A stretch of 64,000 nt of DNA from CAZAOY01 sp964486925 (GTDB lineage: Bacteria > Bacillota > Clostridia > Oscillospirales > Ruminococcaceae), in contig CAZAOY010000005.1 in NCBI GenBank assembly GCA_964486925.1, positions 1-64,000 of the forward strand, written 5' to 3'. Position numbers and translations under genes: made by a program. The first letter of the stretch is position 1. Each line of letters starts with the position of its first letter. Below are positions 18,542 through 26,898 of this stretch, piece after piece. The notes under the pieces are model-generated. The model was not told the DNA's origin. It saw nothing but the letters and a program-made list of their open reading frames with translations, and ran no database searches.

Positions 18542-18628
18542 ATGAGATATTCAATAACTGCTATTATTATAGTCCTTATTAACATTATCCTCCTCGAAGA
18601 TAATGGCATTTTGCGTTGCGCTGATTAA
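18542..18628 (+). CDS. ilv leader peptide 1 (28 aa)
   Basis: A small ORF with AAAGGAG 9 bases before its ATG encodes M-R-Y-S-I-T-A-I-I-I-V-L-I-N-I-I-L-L-E-D-N-G-I-L-R-C-A-D. Eight Ile, one Val and four Leu make up 13 of 28 residues, including the run IIIVLI. It lies directly before a hairpin-T-run terminator. The last codons (GCGTT..GCTG) are complementary to CAGC.AACGC in the first arm and loop of that terminator. A ribosome stalled on Ile/Val/Leu codons would leave this segment free to form an antiterminator; a ribosome reaching the stop codon would cover it. This is the layout of a classical amino-acid attenuator. Confidence 0.87.
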   Translation: MRYSITAIIIVLINIILLEDNGILRCAD

Positions 18629-18652
18629 TAAGGAATAGTAACACTCACTATA

Positions 18653-18685
18653 TCCCTTACAGCTAACGCTGTAGGGGATTTTTGA
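18653..18685 (+). terminator. Attenuator terminator 1
   Basis: An 11-bp stem (TCCCTTACAGC with GCTGTAGGGGA, one G-U pair, 4-base loop TAAC) is followed by TTTTT. The loop-side bases CAGC and AACGC can pair instead with GCTG and GCGTT at the end of leader 1, which gives mutually exclusive terminator and antiterminator folds. Confidence 0.87.
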
Positions 18686-18705
18686 TTTATATGGAGGAAA
18701 AAACT

Positions 18706-18792
18706 ATGCTACCATTATCATCGCTCGTACTCATAATTATTGTCAGCATTATCGTGATTCTCGGTAATGTTTTAGTGCGTTGTGCTGATTAA
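18706..18792 (+). CDS. ilv leader peptide 2 (28 aa)
   Basis: A second small ORF, with GGAGG 8 bases before its ATG, encodes M-L-P-L-S-S-L-V-L-I-I-I-V-S-I-I-V-I-L-G-N-V-L-V and then R-C-A-D. Six Ile, five Val and six Leu give 17 of 28 branched-chain residues. It has the same length as leader 1 and the same last four residues, followed by the same ATTAATA around the stop, so the two modules look like an old tandem duplication. The RCAD codons again form the antiterminator arm (GCGT..GCTG) facing CAGC..ACGC in terminator 2. Compared with leader 1 it is richer in Val and Leu, which could widen the set of amino acids sensed. Confidence 0.87.
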   Translation: MLPLSSLVLIIIVSIIVILGNVLVRCAD

Positions 18793-18824
18793 TAGGTGTA
18801 GTATAGTAAAGTAATCTGCTTACT

Positions 18825-18859
18825 AAAAGCCTTACAGCATACGCTGTAAGGCTTTTTTT
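18825..18859 (+). terminator. Attenuator terminator 2
   Basis: AAAAGCCTTACAGC and GCTGTAAGGCTTTT form a perfect stem of 14 bp with loop ATAC, running into seven T. It is stronger than terminator 1 and lies 25 bases before the ilvB start. The core CTTACAGC-4-GCTGTA is shared with terminator 1. Confidence 0.9.
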
Positions 18860-18883
18860 AATAAATTTGAAGGAGGAACTAAA

Positions 18884-20527
18884 TTGAAATTAAACGGCGC
18901 ACAGATATTGATTGAGGAATTGTGCAATCAAGGGGTTAAGACGGTGTTTGGTTATCCGGGTGGGGCGGTGCTTCATATCTATGATGAGCTTTATAAAAAC
19001 GCCGATCGCATAACTAATATTATAACAGCGCATGAACAGGGTGCTGCCCATGCCGCCGACGGTTACGCACGGGTTACCGGTGATACCGGGGTGGTTATCG
19101 CTACTAGCGGGCCGGGTGCTACCAACCTAGTTACAGGGATAGCTAATGCATATCTTGATTCAGTGCCGCTTGTAGCTATAACAGGTAATGTAGCAGTACC
19201 GCTTTTAGGGCGGGATAGCTTTCAAGAGGTTGACATTGTAGGGATAACTAACCCTATCGTTAAGCATAACTTTGTGGTAAGGGATATCAATATGTTAGCC
19301 TCCACACTACAAGAGGCATTTAGACTAGCCAGAAGCGGACGTCGTGGGCCTGTGCTTGTAGATATCCCTAAGAGCATACAGGCTACAGAGTGTGACTACA
19401 CTCCTACACCACCTAAAACTGAAACTAAAAGCTACCACACCGACATTGCTAAGGCGGTAGAGGCGATAAAAAGCTGTAAAAAGCCGTATATCTATGCGGG
19501 GGGTGGGATTGTCTGGAGCGGAGCAGAGCAGGAGCTGTTAGCTCTTTCAAAGAAGCTGTCTGCACCTATCGGGCTTAGTATGATGGGGCTTACCGCAGTA
19601 CCAAACTCATACGAGCTAAACCTTGGGATGTGCGGAATGCATGGTAAATATGCCGCCTCAAAGGCGCAGTCAGAGTGTGACTTGATGTTAGCCTTGGGGG
19701 TTAGATTCTCCGACAGAGCTACAGGTAACGTAGAGGAGTACAAACGAAACTGCACCATTATCCATGTTGATATCGACCTTGCGGAGATCGGCAAGAATGT
19801 GTCACCGTTTATCGAGCTTTGCGGGGACGTTAAGGACACCATAAAACAGCTTATCGATGCAGTACCAGAATATAGAAATGATCAATGGCTTAACGAGGTG
19901 GAAGGGTATAAGCAGGTGGATATCCGCCCACAGGACAGCGAGTTTACCCCTGAAAATATAATCTCAATGGTAAACCAGTCGGTAGAGGAGGACACGGTAG
20001 TTGCAACCGATGTAGGTCAGCACCAGATGTGGACAATGCAGTATTACAAGTTTAGCAATCCGCGCACACTGCTAACCTCGGGCGGGCTTGGAACTATGGG
20101 GTACGGGCTTGGAGCGGCGATCGGCGGGTGTATGGCAAACGGCAACAAAAGGACGGTGCTGTTTACCAGTGACGGAAGCTTTGGGATGAATCTAAACGAG
20201 CTTGCAACGGCTGTATCGCAAAAGCTACCTATAGTGGTGGTGCTACTAAATAATGGGGTGCTTGGGATGGTAAGGCAGTGGCAGAGGATGTTCTATGAGG
20301 AACGTTACTCCCAGACTACCCTAAACCGAAAGACCGATTTTGTACAGCTTGCAAAGGCTTTTGGAGCAAAAGGGTTTACAGCTACAAACCTTTCCGAGCT
20401 AAAGACTGCACTAAGCGAGCTACCCCATAACTGCCCTGCGGTTATCGATTGTCATATTGATATGGACGAACAGGTGTTACCAATGATACCACCGGGGGGA
20501 GCGATAAAAGATATAATACTCAGCTAA
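18884..20527 (+). CDS. ilvB: Acetolactate synthase, large (catalytic) subunit
   Basis: This thiamine-diphosphate enzyme condenses two pyruvates to acetolactate (valine/leucine) or pyruvate with 2-oxobutyrate (isoleucine). The 547-residue protein has the catalytic glutamate in TAHEQGAAHAADGYAR, the GPGATNLVTGIA loop, the FAD-binding middle domain and the thiamine-binding motif SDGSFGMNLNELATA with LLNNGVLGMVRQWQ. The start is TTG, 7 bases after AGGAGG; no ATG fits. It is the first structural gene after the tandem attenuators. The regulatory subunit ilvN follows after a 176-base spacer with strong secondary structure. Confidence 0.96.
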   Translation: MKLNGAQILIEELCNQGVKTVFGYPGGAVLHIYDELYKNADRITNIITAHEQGAAHAADGYARVTGDTGVVIATSGPGATNLVTGIANAYLDSVPLVAITGNVAVPLLGRDSFQEVDIVGITNPIVKHNFVVRDINMLASTLQEAFRLARSGRRGPVLVDIPKSIQATECDYTPTPPKTETKSYHTDIAKAVEAIKSCKKPYIYAGGGIVWSGAEQELLALSKKLSAPIGLSMMGLTAVPNSYELNLGMCGMHGKYAASKAQSECDLMLALGVRFSDRATGNVEEYKRNCTIIHVDIDLAEIGKNVSPFIELCGDVKDTIKQLIDAVPEYRNDQWLNEVEGYKQVDIRPQDSEFTPENIISMVNQSVEEDTVVATDVGQHQMWTMQYYKFSNPRTLLTSGGLGTMGYGLGAAIGGCMANGNKRTVLFTSDGSFGMNLNELATAVSQKLPIVVVLLNNGVLGMVRQWQRMFYEERYSQTTLNRKTDFVQLAKAFGAKGFTATNLSELKTALSELPHNCPAVIDCHIDMDEQVLPMIPPGGAIKDIILS

Positions 20528-20551
20528 ACTAGAATTACCAAAGTAATTTTA

Positions 20552-20683
20552 AACGTGGGGCGACCCTCACGTTGCAACCCCAAAGGGGCGGCTTAAGATA
20601 TATAGATAGTCAATTAACACGCTTTTGCATGTCGGCAGGTTTGGTTGACAACTAAAACTGCTATAGCAGTGTTAAGTAATTGA
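20552..20683 (+). other. Structured ilvB-ilvN spacer
   Basis: The spacer holds several potential stems: AACGTGGGG/CCCTCACGTT around CGA, then CCCC-AAA-GGGG. Downstream, a long-range pair TCAATT-AACAC with GTGTT-aagt-AATTGA encloses the palindrome ACTGCTATAGCAGT. The first hairpin has the GGGCGACCCTCAC core also found after leuB, so it is at least partly a dispersed repeat. No uridine run follows, so it is more likely an RNA-processing or insertion feature than a terminator. Confidence 0.5.
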
Positions 20684-20703
20684 TATTATTGTGAGGTGAA
20701 GAA

Positions 20704-20949
20704 ATGGATAAGTTTACAATAGAATTAATTGTATCAAACCACTACGGCGTACTAAACCGCATAACAGGCTTGTATGCAAGGCGGGGGTATAATATCGACA
20801 GCCTAAATGTGAACGAAACAACCGACCCCACACTGTCTCGAATGCTAATAGTGTCAACTGGGGACGAATACATTAGGACACAGATGGTTAGGCAACTAAA
20901 AAAGCTTTATGACGTTAAGGAGATAACCTTGATGGCAAGGATCGACTAA
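20704..20949 (+). CDS. ilvN: Acetolactate synthase, small (regulatory) subunit, short form
   Basis: An 81-residue ACT-domain protein (FTIELIVSNHYGVLNRITGLYARRGYNIDSLNV) that would bind valine and control IlvB. It has only the N-terminal ACT domain, about half the length of the usual IlvN/IlvH of ~160 residues; short forms of this size are known in other bacteria. GTGAGGTGAAG precedes the ATG. Position between ilvB and ilvC confirms the role. It ends in LMARID, with a clear stop and no sign of a truncating frameshift in the AT-rich 140 bases that follow. Confidence 0.92.
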   Translation: MDKFTIELIVSNHYGVLNRITGLYARRGYNIDSLNVNETTDPTLSRMLIVSTGDEYIRTQMVRQLKKLYDVKEITLMARID

Positions 20950-21088
20950 ATGTAGTGAAATATTAAAATGCAATAAACTCTAAAACCTAGTTTGCGTAAT
21001 TATTTCAGGTGTTTTGAATTGTATTTTAGTATTCCTGCATTTTCAGATATAAATAAAAATATTATGACAGATTTAAGGAGAGAATGTA

Positions 21089-22081
21089 ATGGCTAAGATG
21101 TACTATGATAAGGATTGTAATTTAGGACTTTTAAAGGATAAAACTGTAGCGGTAGTTGGATACGGCAGTCAGGGACATGCACATGCTAAAAACCTTAGAG
21201 ATAGTGGGATAAAGGTTATAATCGGGCTTTATGAAGGCTCTAAGAGCGCAGAGGTAGCTAAAGCAGACGACTTTACCGTTATGGATACCCCTGACGCTGT
21301 AAAGGCGGCAGATGTAGTAATGCTATTAGTAAATGATGAGAAGATGAAGGACATCTACGATAACGGGGTAGCACCTAATCTAACTAAGGGTATGACCATC
21401 TGCTTTGCGCACGGGTTTAACATTAACTTTGGTCAGATTACCCCTCCTACCGACGTTAACGTTATCATGATTGCACCAAAAGGCCCTGGACATACCGTTA
21501 GAAGCCAGTATGAGGAGGGTAGGGGAGTACCATGCCTAATCGCTGTACATAACGACGCTACAGGGGACGCTAAAGAAATTGCACTTGCTTACGCTAGCGG
21601 TATCGGCGGCGGACGTGGCGGTATCCTTGAAACTACCTTTAAAGAGGAAACCGAAACCGACCTATTCGGTGAGCAGGCAGTTTTATGCGGCGGTGTTGCG
21701 GCACTTATGAAGGCGGGATTTGAAACGTTAGTTGAGGCAGGATATCAGCCTGAAAGCGCTTACTTTGAATGTATCCATGAGATGAAGCTTATAATCGACC
21801 TAGTTGTAAAGGGCGGACTTTCATTTATGCGTTACTCAATCAGTGACACCGCTGAATACGGCGACTACATGATCGGGGATAGAATTATAACCAAGGAAAC
21901 CAAAGCCGAGATGAAGAAGGTGTTATCCGAGATCCAAAGCGGTCAGTTTGCAAAGGACTGGTTAAAGGAAAACAAGGACGGACGCCCAACCTTTACCGCA
22001 AGACGTAAAGCAGAGAGTGAGCTACTGGTGGAAACTGTAGGTAAGGATCTGCGTGAGAAGATGAGTTGGAGTGAGAGATAA
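21089..22081 (+). CDS. ilvC: Ketol-acid reductoisomerase (class I)
   Basis: IlvC converts acetolactate or acetohydroxybutyrate to the dihydroxy acid with NAD(P)H. The 330-residue protein has the nucleotide-binding motif VVGYGSQGHAHAKNLRDSG, then PKGPGHTVRSQYEEGRGVPCLIAV, and metal ligands in ETDLFGEQAVLCGG and the ECIHEMKLIIDL segment. Length fits class I. TAAGGAGAG lies upstream of the ATG. Its stop codon TAA shares its last A with the ATG of ilvD, so translation is coupled. The 139-base space before it has weak long-range pairing (AAAATGCA/TGCATTTT) but no clear promoter. Confidence 0.96.
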   Translation: MAKMYYDKDCNLGLLKDKTVAVVGYGSQGHAHAKNLRDSGIKVIIGLYEGSKSAEVAKADDFTVMDTPDAVKAADVVMLLVNDEKMKDIYDNGVAPNLTKGMTICFAHGFNINFGQITPPTDVNVIMIAPKGPGHTVRSQYEEGRGVPCLIAVHNDATGDAKEIALAYASGIGGGRGGILETTFKEETETDLFGEQAVLCGGVAALMKAGFETLVEAGYQPESAYFECIHEMKLIIDLVVKGGLSFMRYSISDTAEYGDYMIGDRIITKETKAEMKKVLSEIQSGQFAKDWLKENKDGRPTFTARRKAESELLVETVGKDLREKMSWSER

Positions 22082-23709
22082 TGAACAGCGATAAGGTCAA
22101 GAGCGGGGCGCATAACGCCCCAAAGCGGTCATTATTTAAATCCATGGGGTATACCGATCGTCAGATGGGTATGCCACTTGTGGGGATTGTAAATTCCTTT
22201 AACGAGGTAGTACCCGGGCACGCACATCTTCAAGGGATCGCGCGAGCGGTAAAGGACGGTGTGTTAATCGGCGGGGGCACGCCTATGGAGTTTAACACTA
22301 TTGGTGTGTGCGACGGTATCGCTATGGGTCATGAGGGGATGAGATACTCTCTAAGCTCTAGGGAGGTTATTGCGGACAGCATTGAATGTATGGTAAGAGC
22401 ACACTGCTTTGACGCTTTAGTATTTATCCCAAACTGTGATAAAATCGTGCCTGCTATGCTAATGGCGGCCGCACGGTTAAACCTACCATCGATATTCGTA
22501 TCGGGAGGGCCTATGCTGTCGATCGACGGTAAGGATCTAAACAGTGTGTTTGAAGCGGTGGGAGCGTACAAGGCGGGTAGGATTGATGATGGTGAGCTGT
22601 TAAAGGTGGAGTCCACCGCCTGCCCAGGTTGTGGGTCATGCTCGGGTATGTTTACCGCAAACTCTATGAACTGTCTATGTGAAGCGCTAGGGATGGCGCT
22701 GTCAGGAAACGGTACTATCCCTGCGGTGTATGCAGAGCGTATGCGGCTTGCTAAGGAGGCGGGGGTACAGGTGATGAACCTGCTAGAGCGTGGGATAAAG
22801 CCGTCGGACATCATCACTAAGGAAGCGTTTTACAATGCCTTAACTGTTGATATGGCGCTAGGTTGCTCCACAAATTCAGTACTGCACCTTCCTGCAATCG
22901 CTAACGAGCTTGACATCCCGCTGCCGCTTAGCATGGTAAACGAGATAAGCGAAAAGACCCCTAACCTCTGCCGATTAGCACCGGCGGGAGCGCACCATAT
23001 GCAGGATCTACACTTTGCAGGCGGGGTATATGCGGTAATGAACAAGCTGTATGATAAGCTTAATACCGACATAATTACCGTAACAGGTAAAACTGTGGGT
23101 GAAAACATTAAGGACGCTGTTGTTATGGATAATAACGTTATCCAGACCTACTCCAATACAGGCGGACTTGCGGTGCTATTTGGAAACCTTGCGGCTGACG
23201 GAGCGGTGGTTAAGCGTAGTGCTGTAAAGTCGGAGATGTTAAGCTTTACCGGTACTGCAAGGGTGTTTGAAAGCGAGGAGGATGCGGTAGCGGCGATCTA
23301 CGGCGGTAGGATAAACAAGGGCGACGTTGTGGTAATTCGATATGAAGGCCCAGCGGGAGGACCTGGAATGCGGGAGATGTTAACCCCAACCTCCGCAATT
23401 GCGGGGATGGGACTAGACAGCGATGTTGCACTCATCACCGACGGACGGTTTTCAGGGGCTACCCGTGGGGCGGCGATAGGGCATGTATCTCCGGAAGCAG
23501 CCTCTGGCGGGGCTATAGCCTATGTCCTAGACGGTGATAGAATCTCTATTGATATCCCAAACTACAGCATTACCCTTCTAGTATCGGATGAGGAGCTTGA
23601 GAAAAGACGACAGACCATTACACTTCGGGCGGGTAAAGACCTTAAAGGCTACCTAAGGCGGTATGCAAGGAGCGTGTCCTCCGCTGATAAGGGGGCTGTG
23701 GTATGCTAA
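22081..23709 (+). CDS. ilvD: Dihydroxy-acid dehydratase
   Basis: This Fe-S dehydratase forms the 2-oxo acids of the valine and isoleucine pathways. The 542-residue protein has cluster cysteines in the NCDKIVPAM and CPGCGSCSGMFTANSMNCL segments, the catalytic-site stretch RFSGATRGAAIGHVSPEAASGG, and the N-terminal motif PLVGIVNSFNEVVPGH. It starts at the overlapping TAATG junction with ilvC, with GGAGTGAGAG inside the ilvC end as ribosome binding site. The downstream ilvA start overlaps its last seven bases. Confidence 0.96.
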   Translation: MNSDKVKSGAHNAPKRSLFKSMGYTDRQMGMPLVGIVNSFNEVVPGHAHLQGIARAVKDGVLIGGGTPMEFNTIGVCDGIAMGHEGMRYSLSSREVIADSIECMVRAHCFDALVFIPNCDKIVPAMLMAAARLNLPSIFVSGGPMLSIDGKDLNSVFEAVGAYKAGRIDDGELLKVESTACPGCGSCSGMFTANSMNCLCEALGMALSGNGTIPAVYAERMRLAKEAGVQVMNLLERGIKPSDIITKEAFYNALTVDMALGCSTNSVLHLPAIANELDIPLPLSMVNEISEKTPNLCRLAPAGAHHMQDLHFAGGVYAVMNKLYDKLNTDIITVTGKTVGENIKDAVVMDNNVIQTYSNTGGLAVLFGNLAADGAVVKRSAVKSEMLSFTGTARVFESEEDAVAAIYGGRINKGDVVVIRYEGPAGGPGMREMLTPTSAIAGMGLDSDVALITDGRFSGATRGAAIGHVSPEAASGGAIAYVLDGDRISIDIPNYSITLLVSDEELEKRRQTITLRAGKDLKGYLRRYARSVSSADKGAVVC

Positions 23710-24905
23710 CACTGGATAGGATCTACCAAGCGGCACACCTTTTAAAGGGGGTTGTGCGAAAGACCGAGCTTATACAGTCCTCTAACATTGCCAGTAACTG
23801 TAATCTATACCTTAAGGCGGAGAATCTACAGGTTACAGGGTCGTTTAAGGTGCGGGGAGCGTACTTTAAGATGTCCACCCTTAATGAATCAGAGCGGGAG
23901 AAGGGGGTTATCGCCTGTTCAGCGGGAAACCATGCACAGGGGATTGCGCTATCCGCTAAGATGAACAACATTAAATCCACCATCTTTATCCCAAGCGTTG
24001 CGCCGATCTCTAAGATTGAGGCAACAAAACAGCTAGGGGCGGAGATTAGGATAATTGACGGGGTGTATGACGACGCTTATGAGGCATGTATTGCCTATCA
24101 AAAGGAAACAAACGGTGTGTTAATCCATCCATTTGATGATGAGGACGTTATAGCAGGGCAGGGAACTATCGGGTTAGAGCTACTAGACCAGATGAAGGAT
24201 CTCGACGCGGTGGTTGTCCCTGTCGGAGGCGGCGGACTTATCTCGGGGGTAGGGTTTGCGGTAAAGATGTTAAACCCTAACTGTAAGGTTTATGGTGTTC
24301 AAGCGGTCGGGGCGGGTAGTATGTGCAACTCGATGAAGAACAAGAAACGCTCTGATCTTAAGAATGTTTCCACCTTTGCTGATGGGATTGCGGTAAAATG
24401 CCCAGGTCATATCACCTATGAGCTGTGTCAGCAGTATGTTGACAAGATTGTGACGGTGACCGACGATGAGATCGCAACGGCACTGCTAACGTTAATGGAG
24501 CAACAAAAGCTTGTAGCGGAGGGTGCGGGCGCTGTAGCGGTGGCGGCGGTAATGTTTAGAAAGCTACCATTAGAGGGTAAGAAGGTTTGTGCGGTTGTAT
24601 CGGGGGGGAACATAGATGTTAATATACTCTCTCGTGTAATCGGGCGGGGACTTTTAACCACCGGCAGGCTATCTGAACTAAGGATAGAGATGATCGACAA
24701 GCCGGGGCAGTTAAAGGAGGTATCCGCTATTATTGCGGATTTAGGAGCGAATGTTACACAGGTAAGGCATAACTATGCAGGGGAGAACCGTAGCATTAAC
24801 GGCTGTTATCTGCATATCTCTATGGAAACAAAGAATCATCAACATCTAGTGGATATAAAAGAGGCGATTCAAACCGCCGGTTATGTAATATGTGAGGAGG
24901 GTTAA
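23703..24905 (+). CDS. ilvA: Threonine ammonia-lyase
   Basis: IlvA deaminates threonine to 2-oxobutyrate, the entry to isoleucine synthesis, through a reactive enamine intermediate. The 400-residue PLP enzyme has the lysine in TGSFKVRGAYFKM, the ACSAGNHAQGIAL segment and the phosphate-binding glycine loop VPVGGGGLISG. One C-terminal ACT domain (about 325-400, LRIEMIDKPGQLKEVSAI) follows. The layout matches the ~400-residue single-ACT group. The start overlaps ilvD. ridA follows with a 1-base gap, a direct functional pairing. Confidence 0.94.
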   Translation: MLTLDRIYQAAHLLKGVVRKTELIQSSNIASNCNLYLKAENLQVTGSFKVRGAYFKMSTLNESEREKGVIACSAGNHAQGIALSAKMNNIKSTIFIPSVAPISKIEATKQLGAEIRIIDGVYDDAYEACIAYQKETNGVLIHPFDDEDVIAGQGTIGLELLDQMKDLDAVVVPVGGGGLISGVGFAVKMLNPNCKVYGVQAVGAGSMCNSMKNKKRSDLKNVSTFADGIAVKCPGHITYELCQQYVDKIVTVTDDEIATALLTLMEQQKLVAEGAGAVAVAAVMFRKLPLEGKKVCAVVSGGNIDVNILSRVIGRGLLTTGRLSELRIEMIDKPGQLKEVSAIIADLGANVTQVRHNYAGENRSINGCYLHISMETKNHQHLVDIKEAIQTAGYVICEEG

Positions 24906-24906
24906 C

Positions 24907-25275
24907 TTGAAGAAGATAATCTATACGGATAAAGCGCCAACCCCAATCGGAGCGTACTCCCAAGCGATACTTGTAGGGGATACGCTGTACTGCTCGGGTC
25001 AAATTGCTATGGATATGCTGGATAAGGATGTAGTGACACAGACCCAGAAGGTTTGCGAGAACATTAAAAATGTATTGACGGCGGCTGGGATGTCGGTTAA
25101 CGATGTAGTAAAGACCACCTGCTTTTTATCCCAGATGGCGGATTTTACAGCATTTAATTCGGTGTACGAACAGTGCTTTACCCATAAGCCTGCCCGCTCT
25201 TGTGTAGCGGCTAAGGAGCTACCAAGGGGAGCGTTAGTAGAGGTTGAGGTTATTGCAGTAAAGGAGGGGGACTAG
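24907..25275 (+). CDS. ridA: RidA family enamine/imine deaminase
   Basis: RidA hydrolyses the reactive enamine/imine released by PLP dehydratases such as IlvA and so protects PLP enzymes. The ~122-residue protein has the family signature TDKAPTPIGAYSQAILVGDTLYCSGQI, TQKVCENIKNVLTAAG and the substrate-binding arginine in KPARSCVAAKELPRGALVEVEVIA. I chose the TTG start 5 bases after GAGGAGGG; an upstream in-frame ATG lies inside the ilvA end and would overlap the ribosome binding site. Its place directly after ilvA supports the role. Confidence 0.93.
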   Translation: MKKIIYTDKAPTPIGAYSQAILVGDTLYCSGQIAMDMLDKDVVTQTQKVCENIKNVLTAAGMSVNDVVKTTCFLSQMADFTAFNSVYEQCFTHKPARSCVAAKELPRGALVEVEVIAVKEGD

Positions 25276-25276
25276 T

Positions 25277-26800
25277 TTGAAGAATATTAAGATTTTCGAC
25301 ACCACCCTAAGGGACGGCGAGCAGTCACCGGGGTGTAGCATGAATCTATCGGAGAAGCTAGAGGTTGCAAGACAGCTAGAGCTTTTGAAGGTCGATGTTA
25401 TTGAAGCGGGGTTTGCTATAGCTTCTCCCATGGATTTTGAGTCGGTAAAGGAGATTGCAAAGACGGTTAAGGACGCTACCGTTGCAAGCCTTGCACGTGC
25501 GGTTACAAAGGATATTGATTCGGCGTACCAAGCGGTAAAGTACGCTAACCGCCCACTAATCCATACCTTTATCGCAACCTCACCGATACATATGGAGTAC
25601 AAGCTAAAGATGTCACCACAGCAGGTGTTAGACCAGATTGCGAAGATGGTAAAGTATGCACGTAGTCTATGTCCAAACGTTGAGTTTTCGGCAGAGGACG
25701 CAATGAGAAGTGATAAGGATTTTCTTGCAAAGGCTATCGAGATTGCTATCGATAACGGTGCGTCAGTGGTAAACATCCCTGATACTGTAGGGTATCGTAT
25801 GCCGCAGGAGGTAATGGAGTATATTGAGTATATCCGCCAGAATGTGTCTAACATAGAGGGTGCGGACATATCGGTTCACTGTCATAATGATCTAGGGCTT
25901 GCGGTTGCAAACTCCCTTGCGGCGGTTAAGGCGGGGGCAACACAGGTTGAGTGTACCGTTAACGGTATCGGTGAACGTGCGGGGAATGCTTCGCTTGAGG
26001 AGATTGTAATGGGGATTAACACCAGAGCAGACTACTACGCAAGCGGTACAAACATCGATACAAAGCAGATCTACCGTACTGCAAAGCTTGTATCCTCCAT
26101 TACAGGGGTAGCGATCCCACCGAACAAGGCGATTACAGGGATGAACGCTTTCTCCCACGAATCGGGGATACATCAGCATGGTATGCTTGCAAACAAGCAG
26201 ACCTACGAGATTATGACCCCGTCCTCCATCGGTATCCCTGATCAGCAGATGGTGCTTGGAAAGCACAGCGGACGTCATGCATTTGAGGATAGGCTAAAGA
26301 CCTTAGGTTATGACCTTGACGCTAACGAGCTTTCTACCGTATTTGAGCAGTTTAAGATACTAGCCGACAAGAAGAAGGTGGTATCCGACCGTGATATAGT
26401 AGCGCTTCTAAACAATAAGGTAAGGGAAGAATCCCAGACCTATACACTAGAACGCTTTGTGATAAACAGCGGGAATACCATTACTGCAACGGCGATAATT
26501 ACAGTAAACAACGGTAAAGAATCCATAGAGGAGGTAGCGCTTGGTGACGGCCCAATAGACGCGGCATTTAAGGCTATCAACAAGATTGTAGGCAATGAGT
26601 TTACCCTAGATGATTACATAATCCATGCGGTTACAGAGGGTGAGGACGCGTTAGGTGAGGCGGTTGTAAAGCTGTCACTCTCTGGGGTTCAAAACACAGG
26701 ACGTGCAATCTCAACTGATATTGTGGAGGCTAGCATTAAGGCTTATCTAAGCGGTGTAAACAAGCATGTTGTTGAGGTTTCGCAGGTTACTAATCAGTAA
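25277..26800 (+). CDS. leuA: 2-isopropylmalate synthase
   Basis: LeuA condenses 2-oxoisovalerate with acetyl-CoA, the first leucine-specific step. The 507-residue protein has the catalytic barrel with FDTTLRDGEQSPGCSM, the metal-binding HCHNDLGLAVANSLAAV, and NGIGERAGNASLEE. A linker follows and then the C-terminal allosteric domain (about 390-505) that normally binds leucine. The start is TTG, after AAGGAGGGGG and one base after the ridA stop. About 100 bases without clear signals separate it from leuC. Confidence 0.95.
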   Translation: MKNIKIFDTTLRDGEQSPGCSMNLSEKLEVARQLELLKVDVIEAGFAIASPMDFESVKEIAKTVKDATVASLARAVTKDIDSAYQAVKYANRPLIHTFIATSPIHMEYKLKMSPQQVLDQIAKMVKYARSLCPNVEFSAEDAMRSDKDFLAKAIEIAIDNGASVVNIPDTVGYRMPQEVMEYIEYIRQNVSNIEGADISVHCHNDLGLAVANSLAAVKAGATQVECTVNGIGERAGNASLEEIVMGINTRADYYASGTNIDTKQIYRTAKLVSSITGVAIPPNKAITGMNAFSHESGIHQHGMLANKQTYEIMTPSSIGIPDQQMVLGKHSGRHAFEDRLKTLGYDLDANELSTVFEQFKILADKKKVVSDRDIVALLNNKVREESQTYTLERFVINSGNTITATAIITVNNGKESIEEVALGDGPIDAAFKAINKIVGNEFTLDDYIIHAVTEGEDALGEAVVKLSLSGVQNTGRAISTDIVEASIKAYLSGVNKHVVEVSQVTNQ

Positions 26801-26898
26801 TAATTTATGATTTATTACATCTAGTATACTGTTATAAGCTTAAGGCTATTAATTGGTTTTAGGCGTCTAGCACAAAGGAATGTAAAGGAGGAGTTATT

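Noticed and set aside
18528..18880. T-box riboswitch before ilvB
   Set aside because: No T-box consensus (GGTGGNACCGCG-like) is present; the two leader peptides with competing hairpins explain the region.
22329..22817. 162-residue minus-strand ORF opposite ilvD
   Set aside because: Low-complexity shadow of a conserved gene; no regulatory signals.
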